64,000 bases of DNA from Breviolum minutum Mf 1.05b.01 (GCA_000507305.1 DF240499.1:15001-79000), one strand, 5' to 3'; counted from the stretch's first letter, positions 22,736-34,252 are shown. The notes: generated by a model from the letters alone, not told the origin. Translations and numbers: made by a program.

Positions 22736-22870
22736 AAAATATAGCATGATTTTCACCAAAAGGATAATGAGTTGGCTTTAAGTGTTGAAACAATCTGAAT
22801 AATCTGGCCAAATGGTAATATTTCACCAACCTAGATTTTTCTGAAATAGCCAGGGTCCCATGAACGCTAC

Positions 22871-22932
22871 CGAATTTGGGGGGCCCAATCGGTCGTGTTT
22901 TCGGTCCCGATGAAATTTGACAATGATGAGCC
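22871..22932 (-). CDS. Exon, frame uncertain
   Basis: 62 nt; acceptor tgggtggtag|G, donor ATTCG|gtagcg. GSSLSNFIGTENTTDWAPQI gives phase 0 to 2; a second frame LIIVKFHRDRKHDRL is also open. Confidence 0.45.
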
Positions 22933-23136
22933 CTACCACCCAAAAATCACTGCTCAAGTCCCACTGATGGCTCTCATCACTGCACAAAGAAACACGAAAC
23001 AAAAACATAACACACAAACATATATCTGGCTTTTCTTCTCTGACATTATGATTTTCAAACTAATAAACTTAAAATTTGCCATGCATATGTGTTTCTCACT
23101 GTTTTTTTAAAAGGATTTCTCTCTTTCCACTTCCAC

Positions 23137-23223
23137 CCCCCTTTGTTTTGGTGTTCGAAAAAACGGGTCCTGATCTTCATCGGCAATATGTCCTCCTTGA
23201 GGTTCTACCCAAAAATCCAAGCC
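23137..23223 (-). CDS. Exon, unrecognised protein
   Basis: 87 nt, 29 codons, phase 0 to 0; acceptor gcttcgcttcag|G, donor AGGGGG|gtggaa. Encodes GLDFWVEPQGGHIADEDQDP then FFRTPKQRG. Confidence 0.63.
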
Positions 23224-23249
23224 CTGAAGCGAAGCAGCGAAGTGGGGGG

Positions 23250-23381
23250 AATCCATGGGATCCATATGGGACGAACGCTATATATATTTACCCTACATGA
23301 AAGCCATACAAAAATCAACCAAATTTGTGGTTAAAACTAAAACCATACTATACATTTATGTCCATGGATCCTAGATGGGTA
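23250..23381. mobile_element. Family C element
   Basis: CCATGGGATCCATATGGGAC...TATTTACCCTACATG and CATTTATGTCCATGGATCC; diverged long palindrome. Confidence 0.65.
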
Positions 23382-23528
23382 ATGTATACACATCATCTTT
23401 TAGTAACATAATAGATAATTGTAAAACGCAATGAGTAATTGCATAACTTACAAAGTCATATACATACTTGATTTAAGTTTTGCCACCAAACACTCAACAA
23501 ACACAAATTGGTCCCCCAATGGAAAAAC

Positions 23529-23667
23529 CTGTAAAACAATACCAAAATTGAAACTTGGTGATATTCCAATATCTAGGTGTGTCTGAGGCGTCAAAAAATG
23601 CATACGAGACTTCATAATGGACATCCAAACTTCCAGGAGACATTTCTAGAATTACAGCATGTACATA
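23529..23667 (-). CDS. Exon, unrecognised protein
   Basis: 139 nt, phase 0 to 1; acceptor atttgttctccag|T, donor TTTACAG|gttttt. Encodes YVHAVILEMSPGSLDVHYEV, YAFFDASDTPRYWNITKF. AT-richer than other exons, but continues in phase from 23769-23863. Confidence 0.5.
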
Positions 23668-23768
23668 CTGGAGAACAAATATGACCATCTTTGACATATT
23701 GGGTCAATAAAAGTTGTTATTAATTTATGTCATTCTGCAATATATGCAGACACACACACATATGGTAC

Positions 23769-23863
23769 CAGTGTGGGTTCAAGTGGAACATCTTGGCACT
23801 CAATTCGAGCCGAATTTTTCATGACAAATCTGCGCAGGCGAAAAGCCCACATTAGAATGCTTC
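23769..23863 (-). CDS. Exon, unrecognised protein
   Basis: 95 nt, phase 1 to 0; acceptor ccccacgagaag|G, donor ACACTG|gtacca. Encodes SILMWAFRLRRFVMKNSARI, ECQDVPLEPTL. Confidence 0.58.
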
Positions 23864-24077
23864 CTTCTCGTGGGGGAAGTCTTGAAATATACAACGATAA
23901 ATGTGGAAACATGAGCCCATGACTAGACTACGACTTTTTAAACCTGACCTCATAGCCTTTTGTTGACTCATGTTCAAAGTGTGTTCCCCATGCACACACC
24001 CTGCCCTTATCATATCCTCATCTCAAACACATCCACGCTTATTAAGAAGATCAAAGAAAAACAACTGAAGACCACTT

Positions 24078-24180
24078 CTAGTTGGTAGTTTAAACCCATC
24101 GGAACAATTTTAGTTAACTAGGATTTTTCTCGCCCAAAGCAAGGTAAACATGATCAACAATAATGAAACCACCACCTAGT
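24078..24180. mobile_element. Family A MITE
   Basis: CTAGTTGGTAGTTTAAACCC at one end and GAAACCACCACCTAG at the other; internal part diverged. Confidence 0.7.
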
Positions 24181-24276
24181 TATGGCATCTTTCTTTCAGG
24201 ACTCGTATCATCCTATAGCACATAGCAGGTTTGGAACATCAACTAGGGACCTAGAGTTAGATATCACGCGATATTA

Positions 24277-24378
24277 CTAGGTGGTGGTTTCAACGCATTT
24301 GAAAAGCCATGCTCTTCAAATTGGATCATGACCCCAACTTTCCAGCTTAAAAAAAAAGCAATGATTTGAAACACACCC
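24277..24378. mobile_element. Family A MITE, partial
   Basis: CTAGGTGGTGGTTTCAACGC, TTCAAATTGGATCATG, then a worn right end TTTGAAACACACCC. Only about 100 bp from another copy. Confidence 0.65.
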
Positions 24379-24544
24379 CTCCTACTATAGTACCATATTA
24401 TGCATTTTTTGTTGTCCACCAAAATCTTCACAAACACAAAACACGTTGAACACAAAACTCTCCACCAAAACGCAACGTGGAACGTGGAACGTTGCGCCGC
24501 TTTTTTTAAATTGAGAGCCTCTTCGAGCAGCACCACACAGGCAC

Positions 24545-24577
24545 CTTCTGCTCCTCCTAAATCTGCCCATCCAATAC
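24545..24577 (-). CDS. Short exon (33 nt)
   Basis: Phase 1 to 1; acceptor gtcgtagcag|G, donor GCAGAAG|gtgcct. Encodes IGWADLGGAE. Bridges 25123-25214 and 23769-23863 in phase. The plus strand has an open frame with a good acceptor. Confidence 0.5.
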
Positions 24578-25122
24578 CTGCTACGACTCGTGTGGCTTTT
24601 GATTTTGGGTCGATCAAATGCCGATCTAATTTCTCATCCCCATCCCTGTATTTAAACGGGGTTTCTACACTCTGATCCTATGGGGTTGGTAGGTATCTTT
24701 TTGATATTATATTTGTAAACCATTACCTATAGAACAAACTGGGAGTTGATCGACCCCAGCACATGTGAGACGAGTTGTTATATAATCAGGTCATCTTAGC
24801 CAAGCAAAAGCACAGGGAAAACATGGAGAAATTGTGCATCGATTGTGTTATAGTGAGAAAATCTGCTCTTCTCAAACACACAAAATTTGAAAAAGTTGAT
24901 CCTGTTCTTAATCGCCTCTTCTTCACATGTTTTTCTTTCCGTGCCTTTAGATGTTTTTTTGTATCAACCCCATGTTCACATGTTGCAAACTGTCGTCTTT
25001 ATTCATAGATTGCCCACCAAACAAATTATATCCTTCATCTATCCTCCCATCTTTCTAATTTCCCTCCTCCTCCTTCCCACTCCAAAGAAGCTTGTCTTGT
25101 AACCCCACGGATTTTTCGGCAC

Positions 25123-25214
25123 CTGGAGATGGATCCTCTTCCTCCTCCGGAAGTAACAAGCGCACGGAACCAGTGGATGAAACCCACTGAGTGATGACGC
25201 AACTTCCTTGGGGC
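25123..25214 (-). CDS. Exon, unrecognised protein with acidic tail
   Basis: 92 nt, phase 2 to 1; acceptor cgaacacccgag|G, donor TCTCCAG|gtgccg. Encodes PQGSCVITQWVSSTGSVRLL then PEEEEDPSP. All three frames are open, but this one fits both neighbours. Confidence 0.62.
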
Positions 25215-25261
25215 CTCGGGTGTTCGATGGTAAGATGAGGATGATGCGCTTGGAGATGAGA

Positions 25262-25357
25262 TATCCCATACCATCCATGTGTGGTATATCTACCTACATT
25301 TGGTTGATGTTTATGGTAAATGTAGGTATATATACCATTCCCATGGATTCTATGGGG
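25262..25357. mobile_element. Family C element, intact
   Basis: CCCATACCATCCATGTGTGG, TACCTACATTTGGTTGATG and TTTATGGTAAATGTAGGTA, CCATTCCCATGGATTC; near-perfect palindrome starting 48 bp from the exon at 25123-25214. Confidence 0.75.
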
Positions 25358-25791
25358 ACCTTGAGAGATCACTGTCTTTTTCAATGTCACATACTTTTCT
25401 TAAGCGTAAACATGAGGTTTTTTGGGGCATCCAGAAACAACGATGGCCATGAGCTAAGCTGGATGCTGATAGTAACTTAAGGTGGGATCTTCAATCTTTA
25501 ATCTTGCTATGTTTGTTTAAGCTACTACACTCACACTCCCCCTAAACCCACTGGAACATCACCATTTTACATATAGGAAATACATCTTGAAATGGTGGAT
25601 ACTCCATTGCCATGCGGCACCAAGTCACATGGAAGCGATACGTCGACTTCTCTCGTCCTGGAGGTTCAGGGTTGTGGCTGTAGATTGACCCATCAAAACC
25701 CACGGTTCCTTCATTTTTTAGGGCTTCTAACCCATATATTGCGGGTTTAAAACCCTTTATTTTTCCATGGATATTTTGGGGTCCAAGGGTA

Positions 25792-25905
25792 CACTCCCTG
25801 AAGAATTAACACTTTCCTTGAAAAAGGACTAGTTTCAACGGAAATTTCATGTTCCAACAAGCAATTTTCAGGTGCGAAAATGTTAGTTTCAGGAAGGGTA
25901 CTGTA
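25792..25905. mobile_element. Family D element
   Basis: CACTCCCTGAAGAATTAACA at one end and AAATGTTAGTTTCAGGAAGGG at the other. A second fragment (CTCCCTGAAACTAACA) lies near 26066. Confidence 0.6.
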
Positions 25906-26719
25906 CACCCCAGACCATCCATGGGTCCGTGGACGTCCGTGGTATATTTACGAACCTTTTCCATAATCAACCATTCATTAGTTGGAAAATATATGCACCT
26001 CGTCGTCCGATGGCGGTATGATATTCTCATGTAAGAAATAGTTGGGCCGTATGACCAAGCCATGAACTCCCTGAAACTAACATTTCATTTTCGTACCCAA
26101 AAATGGTTGGTTGGAAGACTTTCTCCTTTCCGAATTGGGGGCAAAACGGCTTTTATTTTCATGGGTTATCTGAATTTCAAGGAGGGATAGGGAGGGTATA
26201 TTGTACTGCATGTATGGTTGATTTTTATTTTGAATATATGTCAACCAAGCTCCAAGTTCCTTTCTCAACATGCAGTTTCCTCGATTTACCTACATTTCTA
26301 TGGCTGCATTACTACATCATCCTGACTGGGAGGCCATGCTGTGGGAAATGTTGATCAATCATTCCAATCGAACATCATCCAGCCCGCTACGAGCTATAGG
26401 AAAACATTCCTCCTATCATCATGGAACCAACAATTGAATAAGAGGTGGGACTTTATTTTGTTGCCAAATTCAACAAGAATGTGCACAAGTACATCCACTC
26501 GTTTGGAATTTCAATCCGTTGTATATAATGATATGTAAGTCAGCTTAACACATATCTTAAGATTCATGTTAAAACAAAGGATAAACACAACTTAACTTAA
26601 CCAAAAAAATGGAAACAGCCTATAGAAAAAATGTATAGATTGGATTCATACCAGTTGGTTGGTTTCCTTCAAACATCCGGATTGCTTTGTTACGTCAATT
26701 GTCAACACTTTTTGGTCAC

Positions 26720-26758
26720 CTCTCCCCTTCGTTCGCCTCTGCTTCTCGTAGGTGCAGC
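26720..26758 (-). CDS. Short exon (39 nt)
   Basis: Acceptor aagcttacccag|G, donor GGGAGAG|gtgacc, both good. In phase 2 to 2 it reads LHLREAEANEGE and joins 27959-28011 to 25123-25214. Confidence 0.5.
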
Positions 26759-27100
26759 CTGGGTAAGCTTTTGCAAGAACAAACTCAAAAACTCATCCAA
26801 AAGATATGTTGTCTTAACAACACCGACACCTTACGGTGAAAATGTTTGAAATTCAAAGGGATTTCAAGATTTTGCAACATGAAAACAAAGATCATGGGTT
26901 TAAAAGTCTGCCATGTCACAGCCTTAATGTAGGCAAACAATTATTTGGCCGTCTTTGGCCTACCAACATGATCATCTTCCCGCCATTGGAGTCATTCGAT
27001 CACCTTCATTTGTGGTGTCAGGCAGTGTACCGTTATTGGCCAAATTATGATCGCAAGCTGGTCCAAATTAGATGAAACAAAATCAGACTATATAACTTTT

Positions 27101-27185
27101 ACAAGGTGGGTTTCTACCAGTATAAATGGCCCTATAAATGTGTAGCTGGGGCTATTTCACCCTGCTGTTAGGGGAAAAAACATAG
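27101..27185. mobile_element. Family B element, partial
   Basis: ACAAGGTGGGTTTCTACCAG and TATAAATGGCCCTATAAATG, then divergence. Confidence 0.6.
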
Positions 27186-27362
27186 AAAAAATAGAGCTGT
27201 GTCAAATACTTTCAAAAATGCACATCTTGTGTACTACGTCATTCTGGTGATATTGTCTGACACAAAAACTGGACGCAGGATTTGACAGCAACTGGACTAG
27301 ATCATCACGACTTGCCAATTCAATTAAAAAAAACGGATGTTTCAAAACATGGCTTCAAAATC

Positions 27363-27430
27363 ATGGGTATGATTCGTAGTATGATTCGCGGGTATGATTC
27401 GGGGGCATGATTCGGGGTATGATTCGAGGA
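27363..27430. repeat. Short tandem repeat of GGTATGATTCG
   Basis: Five units of roughly 13-16 bp containing GTATGATTCG or GCATGATTCG. Confidence 0.85.
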
Positions 27431-27590
27431 AATGCAACATGCACGTGGTCATAAATGTTGTATACTCCATTTCTGGAAACACTCTTATAGTACTTCACCA
27501 ACCAACAGAGAACCTTGAAAGGAGCGACTGAGATCCAAAAAAAAAAACACCACCACTATTTTGCAGAGGGATCTTCACTGACATCCCTAG

Positions 27591-27686
27591 CCCTAGACAT
27601 CCAGTCACACCTCCTGAGGTTTGGTATTTGGACCCGAAAAACACACCTGAAACACCTAACCTCAGGAGGTATTGGGATGTCTAGGG
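27591..27686. mobile_element. Family E palindromic element
   Basis: CCCTAGACATCCAGTCACAC, CTCCTGAGGTTTGG and CCTCAGGAGGTATTGGGATG, TCTAGGG. A second copy lies at 50700-50799. Confidence 0.75.
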
Positions 27687-27807
27687 TAATAATACGTATG
27701 ATTGGACAAACTTGTTCTACTAATTGGGGAGCTTCACGGGAAAACCATCAAACAGTATCAAACGTTTGTTGCCAACTTCTCCAGGTTGTTGGTTTTACTA
27801 TTCCCAC

Positions 27808-27943
27808 AATAGGATCTATGGGACGAACGGTACAATTAAGCTACAGAAAACGGGTTGATTTTATGGTACAGTAAATGAGTAGGTAATGATTTTCTATGGT
27901 AAATGGGTAGGTAAATATACCGTTCGTCCCATGAATCATTTGG
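27808..27943. mobile_element. Family C-related long inverted repeat
   Basis: GATCTATGGGACGAACGGTA at one end and TACCGTTCGTCCCATGAATC at the other, with a TTTATGG / AAATGGGTAGGTAAATA middle. Confidence 0.75.
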
Positions 27944-27958
27944 ACCACCAACAAAAAC

Positions 27959-28011
27959 CGAGTTCTCCCGACCATTCTGTCTCCACCACGGCCGGCTTCC
28001 AAATCCGAAGC
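27959..28011 (-). CDS. Exon, unrecognised protein
   Basis: 53 nt, phase 0 to 2; acceptor tccagctgggag|G, donor ACTCG|gtttt. Encodes ASDLEAGRGGDRMVGRT. Phase fits 26720-26758. Confidence 0.48.
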
Positions 28012-28499
28012 CTCCCAGCTGGAAATGGAGTCCCGACGCTCCGGGAAAAAACATTATGCGTATCCCTACGTTTCGGTGGGCATTTGTCGCCAGTGATAAA
28101 TATAGAGTTATGAATTATAACATGTTATATATAAAGTAGGATGAATTTTCATCCCAAACCTACCCATTTACAAGGTCAATTAGGTGTCGGGGTCTTTGGA
28201 ACCTCTAAAGGCCCAAACCTCAGTAGGTGGTATTTGGAGGTCCAGAAATCCCTACTCAACAAGGTATTTGGAAGACTAGGGCATATAATACACCCCAAAA
28301 ATATATGTTGGGCACACCTCAAATCCATGCTTTAAAGGACCTGTTGATTTGAAACAGCCATCTCTTTAAAAGTATCCATATCAAATCACAACGGTGGAAA
28401 TGATTGGAAACGAGAACAAATCTCTGATGATCAATCCGAGTCTCGGAAGAATCTTTTGTTGATGATATTTCTAACTTCCAAAATTCATATCATCCTTGT

Positions 28500-28870
28500 T
28501 TCCTTGTTACATGAAACTGCTTAGTATGACGTCTGTGGCTGTGGCTGAGTGGCTGGGAGGTTGACAAACATGCCACCCCTTCTTGGCGGTGGTTATTTCG
28601 GGGTTGGTATAAGTGACATCACGTGGTCTTTTTTTGTAACCCAAAAGTCTATAAGTCTAGGCTTTTTGGCAAACGTCCAGGGTTCACATTCTACCAATGA
28701 ATCCAGCAAGTTAAGTGTGTCACATTCATTATCTAGTCATGTTGGGCAACATAAGAACGGCAAAAAGAAGGTGTGACAATTCCCTCCAAAAGAAGATATT
28801 AACGAAAAACGCCGCACTCAATGCGAACCTGGAAGGCCCCCAAAAGTGACAAACAGTTTGAATACAACTA
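28500..28870 (-). other. Coding-like spacer, no settled exon
   Basis: Two weak minus-strand candidates: GWHVCQPPSHSATATDV near 28500-28575 and VRIECG after acceptor gccttccag|G near 28829. Neither has a clear donor. Confidence 0.25.
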
Positions 28871-28950
28871 ACCTGGAGATCCGAACCAAACAAAACACAA
28901 AAACAAGCGCAACACCTACAACGCACCAAGAAAATGACACCAATTGTAAT

Positions 28951-29050
28951 CTAGTTGGTAGTTGAACCAACCCACTGAAAAAAAATATGCTCATCAAAAT
29001 TTGTTCATCTTCCCGGGTGAACATAAACAAAACTTGAAACCACCACCTAG
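28951..29050. mobile_element. Family A MITE with TAAT target duplication
   Basis: CTAGTTGGTAGTTGAACCAA to ACTTGAAACCACCACCTAG, with TAAT directly on both sides. Confidence 0.8.
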
Positions 29051-29144
29051 TAATACATGTATACTGTATATGATAATAAATTCATAATAAATAAGATATA
29101 TAAACACATCACCTTCAAACAAACACTCATCTCCTTCTCAAAAC

Positions 29145-29237
29145 TTCCAGTTTCCCCCTCCCTAACTCCAAAGATGACCTCAATAAGTCATGCAAACGCG
29201 TCGTCGATGGTGCATGGCGATTCTTCCAAACCATTTC
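29145..29237 (-). CDS. Exon, unrecognised protein
   Basis: 93 nt, 31 codons, phase 0 to 0; acceptor aatctcggtgtag|G, donor CTGGAA|gttttg. Encodes EMVWKNRHAPSTTRLHDLLR, SSLELGRGKLE. Follows 29729-29852 in phase. Confidence 0.63.
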
Positions 29238-29728
29238 CTACACCGAGATTTGGGAGATCCAATCATGTCAGGATGTGATCTGTACGTTTTGTTTATGGTA
29301 TAGAGTGGTATAATGATAGTCAACCTATGTATAATATCTTGTGACTCAGGTGACGTAGAAAATTGAGGAAATACATATTATTTCAACTTATTGTGAATTA
29401 CAAAGTATGAGCTCATAGTAAACACATAGCCCTGCATTTTTTTAAAATATCACCAAACAGACTTAGGTCTCATGTACGATACCTTTGCGTGCCAAACCCT
29501 TCCCAGTATGCCAGTAGAAGGCTAAGCTCAATATCCCCGAGCCAAAAAATGTTTCATGTCGGTGGTAACTGGCCTGGGTGGGGTTACACATCCTAAATGA
29601 TACACTCCCAAAAACTAACATGGCTTAGCTGGAAAATCACCATTTTCAGTAGGAAATCACCATGTTCAAACGGTGGATTTTCCATGGTCATGTTCGGGGG
29701 GGGGGGGTACAGTACCTTCTATTGGCAC

Positions 29729-29852
29729 CTTGTAGGGTTCGAGCGCCATACGTTGCCAGTCGCATAAGGCACGGCCGGTACCCATGGCATAGAGCAGCTC
29801 CGGTAGCGTCTGGGCCAAGGGATGGTGAGGTGACAAGATGCTACCAGGAGAA
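29729..29852 (-). CDS. Exon, unrecognised protein
   Basis: 124 nt, phase 2 to 0; acceptor ctccggatcgag|T, donor TACAAG|gtgcca. Encodes SPGSILSPHHPLAQTLPELL, YAMGTGRALCDWQRMALEP. Strong codon coherence; the base after AG is T. Confidence 0.6.
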
Positions 29853-29959
29853 CTCGATCCGGAGGGGTTAAGAATAAAACATATTCATCAACAACGACAG
29901 GATAAGAAATGATAATCATTAACACAATCAAACTGGTGATGGTTTGATCTATCTCTTTG

Positions 29960-30029
<70 letters not shown>
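29960..30029. repeat. (AAC)n microsatellite
   Basis: Perfect AAC repeat on the plus strand, about 70 bp. Confidence 0.95.
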
Positions 30030-30469
30030 GCATCCTTCTCATCTTCATCCGAAACAAAACAGGTTGGTTACATCCTATTCTACTGGTTGTTTTGGAAAGA
30101 ATCACCAACACGGGAAGCTTTGATTCCATCTTTCATTCCAAAAAACAACAACTGGGGACAATTAATCAATCTTCCCCATCCAAAGAAAGCAAGCCAAACA
30201 CGCCAAAAGATCAAGGAATCAAGGAACCCTTCTTCTTGTCACTCTTCAACAAGGTCGGGCTCCGTCAGCAGTTGTAAATTGTAGTTACAACCCCTTACAA
30301 ATGGCATCACAAATGGGCTTTCCTGAAATTATTTCACCCCTATAATTGCTGCGTTACTTCACCCTTTATACTTCTAAGTGCTTTTCTGTGGGCCCACCCC
30401 GCAAAAACCAACCACCGGATTAACCAACCAACGACACCAACCATCGACCGGTTTAACCAACGACCCAAC

Positions 30470-30525
30470 CATGAGTGGTTCGTGGCCTTTGGCTCTGGCT
30501 TTGGGACTGGCTTTGGTGGCACATC
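30470..30525 (-). CDS. Exon, proline/lysine-rich
   Basis: 56 nt, phase 0 to 2; acceptor gcctgggggag|G, donor TCATG|gttggg. Encodes DVPPKPVPKPEPKATNHS, a flexible linker. Phase fits 29729-29852. The plus strand is open as well. Confidence 0.46.
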
Positions 30526-31097
30526 CTCCCCCAGGCGAAGAGCGGTGGGTAAAAATGGGAGGTGTGAAATTTTTTCCGTAATATCTATATAGGTTTTGAA
30601 ACAAAACATGGGATGTAAGTGATTATTGTTATAGGAAATGTATCTATATATAGTTAGTAAAAATGGGATTTTTATGTGTTTTGTGTTATATTTTTTTTGG
30701 TTGCAAGTTCATTGATGTGATGGGCTAAATCATTGACAGCTTTTTGAACTACCAGAAATATGTTTAAAAAAACGAAATGGGTTTCTAAACTGCAAATTAG
30801 AAGACTAATTCTGAGGTTAAACATCAAATGCTGAATGGAACCACCAACTATAGTCCATAGATGACAGGATGTAGGTTTAAGCAAACGGGTGCATCTGTGT
30901 ATCAAACTGCGGTGCTCCTCGTCACCTTTGAGATTTCATTCTAATTCTAGCACAGTCAATTGTTACTATTTCAGATGTGCCATCTCCACCTAAAATGATT
31001 GGACATGATGTCAACTCTTAAAATAATATGCTTTGAAGTGGTTCAGATGGTGTCCAAATGACATCAACTCTTGAAATGTTTGTTTTTGTGAGGTCGC

Positions 31098-31135
31098 CAA
31101 CAAGAAGGGTAGACTCCAGGGAACGGGTCCATATC
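31098..31135 (-). CDS. Exon, frame and donor uncertain
   Basis: Acceptor tttgttggtag|G. Phase 0 reads DMDPFPGVYPSC, which joins 31871-31949; two other frames stay open for about 40 codons beyond this end. Low coordinate is provisional. Confidence 0.4.
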
Positions 31136-31596
31136 CTACCAACAAAAACGCTCCCCAATTTTCATGTTTCTGTTGGTTTGGCTAACTTTGTTTTCAGGGA
31201 TAAAAAAAGAACGAGGATAGAATCACCAGAATCACCAGAATTTGGCATGAATTTGGCAAGAACTTGGTACATAAAGTTTAAGAGACTCTAATATTCTGTT
31301 TTGTCTCAAAACCAAATCATCCCTGGGCAATGGAGCGAAAAGAACACAAATAATGATGTTTTTCTTAAATGTCTTTTTGACGTTTGAAGCAACATGCGTT
31401 TTAGCGTATCGATGGTCCATACTACTACCTTGTACCTCACCTATTCACCTCTCTGGCTTGCATCCTCTGGTGGATGCTGATGATCAGACTTAACTCAACT
31501 GATGCTCACCATCTACCTACCCAGAAAAACCTTGTAACAACTTTCATTTTTTCATTTCAAGTCACGTAAAATCTAAAACGTTAGTAAAACTCTATA

Positions 31597-31705
31597 CTAG
31601 TTGATGGTTGAACCAACCCATTTCAAAAATAAATCTTCGTCAAATTGGATCATTTCCCCAAGCATCGGGGTGAAAATTCAAAAAACCTTTGAAACAAAGA
31701 CCTAG
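31597..31705. mobile_element. Family A MITE
   Basis: CTAGTTGATGGTTGAACCAA, GTCAAATTGGATCATTTCCC, GGGGTGAAAATTC, CCTTTGAAACAAAGACCTAG. Confidence 0.72.
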
Positions 31706-31870
31706 AAATCATTTGTGTCTCAAATGATGATTTACATCATGGTGATGGTGTTTTTTGATGGTAGAAGGAAGATATCGACCAATCCAAAGGATATCTCTAA
31801 AGATAATCTACCAACCCCAACACATCCTTCAACGTTGGATCCATTTCCTTTCAAATTTTCACCAAGTCAC

Positions 31871-31949
31871 AGGGATCCAAATACCCAAACCAGGCCACAC
31901 AATGGGAAGCGGACCTGGCTGTTTCGCGGCGTCCCAGTCGACGATACGA
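31871..31949 (-). CDS. Exon, unrecognised protein
   Basis: 79 nt, phase 2 to 0; acceptor gcaatctgag|T, donor ATCCCT|gtgact. Encodes RIVDWDAAKQPGPLPIVWPG then LGIWIP. A plus-strand frame (GKRTWLFRGVPVDD) with an AG|G acceptor overlaps. Confidence 0.5.
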
Positions 31950-32465
31950 CTCAGATTGCACACAACGATTCTTGGAATGATTTTTTTAAGGCATACAAAC
32001 AACATCCCTAAAATAGTCCCAGAACATGTTTGGATTTGGATTTGGATTGCTATTGGTTACTTTAATATCATGATTAAAATCAGATGTTAGTTGATACTCA
32101 TCGACTGCTTGTTGAGGTGGTAGATATCATCGGTAAAAAAACGTGGGAATCAACAGGTCATCATATTTGAAATAATAAATTCCGTTCATGTAACCCCATC
32201 AAATGCTGAGCCATGCCATGCATCTATTTAGCACCCGAAAAACACGTCGCCTCGTGTCTCTGTGGCGCATCGTGTTTCTGGAGAAATCATGAAGCTTTGA
32301 AGTTTCCATTGGTTGATTGATTGATCGTACAAGGTGAAATGGGGTCCCTATAACTAGGGTTTCCTCAAACCCCCAGAAAAAAAAAAAACTATTTCTTTTC
32401 GGCCAATTTATAAGGGTCTATATATATGTATATACATATATGTATGTCACTCCACTCTTTTTAAC

Positions 32466-32525
32466 GATCGTGCGATCGGGCTGATGCTGAAAGTTGAAGC
32501 CGCCACCCACGAACTTCGGGAATTC
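32466..32525 (-). CDS. Exon, unrecognised protein
   Basis: 60 nt, 20 codons, phase 0 to 0; acceptor atgttcctttag|G, donor ACGATC|gttaaa. Encodes EFPKFVGGGFNFQHQPDRTI. Phase fits 32823-32915. Confidence 0.54.
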
Positions 32526-32822
32526 CTAAAGGAACATAACTAAAACTTCCAAACCCAAAACATTTATTGATTCTAGCCATAGTTTAAATTGATTAGTCAT
32601 CTATGACAGATCAAACATCAAATTTGATATTCGAGTGTTGATCTTCAAATAAAAAATCAAAGCCACACACTCCGCAAAAAGTCCACCTGACTTGAGATCC
32701 CATCATGCAAAAGAAACACTCCAAAATGGATGGAAATTAAACTCACCCTGTTCTTTTGGAGGACTGGGGTGGTGGGCACCGGGTTACTGGCATTCCCATC
32801 CAACACACTCCGTCATTCCCGC

Positions 32823-32915
32823 CTTTCTTCCGATGCGCCGCGGCTGAAGATAACTTGGAACTTTTGGAGCCACGACTTGAGACTTCATCGGGTAAGTCCA
32901 GCTCGGGGGCTTGAC
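32823..32915 (-). CDS. Exon, unrecognised protein, GC donor
   Basis: 93 nt, 31 codons, phase 0 to 0; acceptor cacccgaccccgag|G, donor AGAAAG|gcggga. Encodes VKPPSWTYPMKSQVVAPKVP, SYLQPRRIGRK. The plus strand has an attractive gtaagt site at 32891 that I treat as chance. Confidence 0.58.
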
Positions 32916-33074
32916 CTCGGGGTCGGGTGAATCATGGGTAAGTGATCCCCACAGAAAAAATGGGGTATGGTATGTATATTTACCGGTTGAAACATGAAAG
33001 CATGCTTCACATTTGCCAACTATCCCAAATGCAGAGTGAGAATAAAGGAAAAACATGTTTATCATTGCAAGCTG

Positions 33075-33184
33075 AAGCAACACCATTGCAAATTTGATGC
33101 GATTGAAATGTTACAAACTTTTGATGGATACCACAAGTTGAATGCTGCCAAGGAGCTGGGTTGTTTTCTGAAATGTGGCATGCC
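33075..33184 (-). CDS. Coding-like island, strand and frame uncertain
   Basis: Acceptor ccgggatgtgcag|G is good and all three minus frames run open for 23-58 codons. A plus-strand Cys/His-rich frame (HCKLKQHHCKFD) ending in TTTCAG|gtcagt is the rival. Confidence 0.32.
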
Positions 33185-33680
33185 CTGCACATCCCGGTTT
33201 CAGGTCAGTTGAACAAACACCCTCAAAACAATGAAGGTGGTGGAATGGGTCCAACACTTCAAAAAGTTGACTTACTTCAATCTCAGTACCCTCCAGGGAA
33301 TGGACTCCCATACCCCACCACGAGTCCAGGGAAAATCATCGACTCAAAGTTGCCTTTCAAGATGGGATATGTGATCGTTCCCAGGAGGTTACACCTTCTA
33401 TTTGAAACACCTTGAAATGAGGCCTCAAGAAATCATCTTTATCATGTGGTTCATCATGTTTCATCTGCTTGCTATTCAAACAAAACAAGCCATGATCTCT
33501 CTTTTGCAACAGTGCTAGTGGTTAAACCATTCCGCTCCAAAAAAAAACAACAACACCAAACCTCCAACCCGCCATTTGAAACAACGTTTGGGACTGATTT
33601 TTTTAAAGGAAGTTACCCACAAACCACCTTCACCTTCCAGAAATTTCAAGCCTTCAACGTATATTAAAAGGTCGTTTCAC

Positions 33681-33733
33681 CCAACAACGCCCGAAAACGG
33701 CCCGAGTCGTGCCTTTTGATTACAAAGGCTTAC
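33681..33733 (-). CDS. Exon, unrecognised protein
   Basis: 53 nt, phase 0 to 2; acceptor aatgcgccccag|G, donor GTTGG|gtgaaa. Encodes VSLCNQKARLGPFSGVV. Confidence 0.43.
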
Positions 33734-34122
33734 CTGGGGCGCATTCTGGACTGGAAAAAACACCCCCCCAACAGGTGACATGACTTGCCAAAGTGGTTTG
33801 GAGAACTGATTTTGTTTTTTTTCCATGACATCTGGGCAAAGTATAATATTTCACCCACCTGGATTTTCCTGAAATTAGGGGATTTCCCTTACTAAACCAG
33901 CATTTGGGGCAAAAACTCGTGCGAGGTCGCTATAATTTGCCCAGGTGACATCAAATAAACATGTTTATATATCTATATACTGGAGGTATTAGCATTCCAA
34001 CTACATATGACACCTGACCCCTTGGAAATACCATAACAAGATTCTATATGACAAGTTGTGACATCTGCCACTTGGCGATACCAAAAAACAATTCCTTGTA
34101 TTGTTTCATACATCTTCATATA

Positions 34123-34252
34123 CCCTAGTCTTCCAAGATCCTCCAAATACCTTGTGAGAAGTTGTTTGGAACCTCCAAAGGCCGAACCTCAGGAGGTGTG
34201 TTTAAGAGGGTCCCAACAAACCTACTCAACAAGATATTTGGAAGATTAGGGA
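34123..34252. mobile_element. Family F palindromic element
   Basis: ACCCTAGTCTTCCAAGATCC at one end, ATATTTGGAAGATTAGGG at the other, with CTCCAAAGGCCGAACCTCAGG inside. Related pieces at about 28185-28283 and 55600-55860. Confidence 0.68.

Noticed and set aside
29957-30277. Poly-Asn plus-strand ORF and poly-Leu minus-strand ORF
   Set aside because: Both are readings of the (AAC)n microsatellite.
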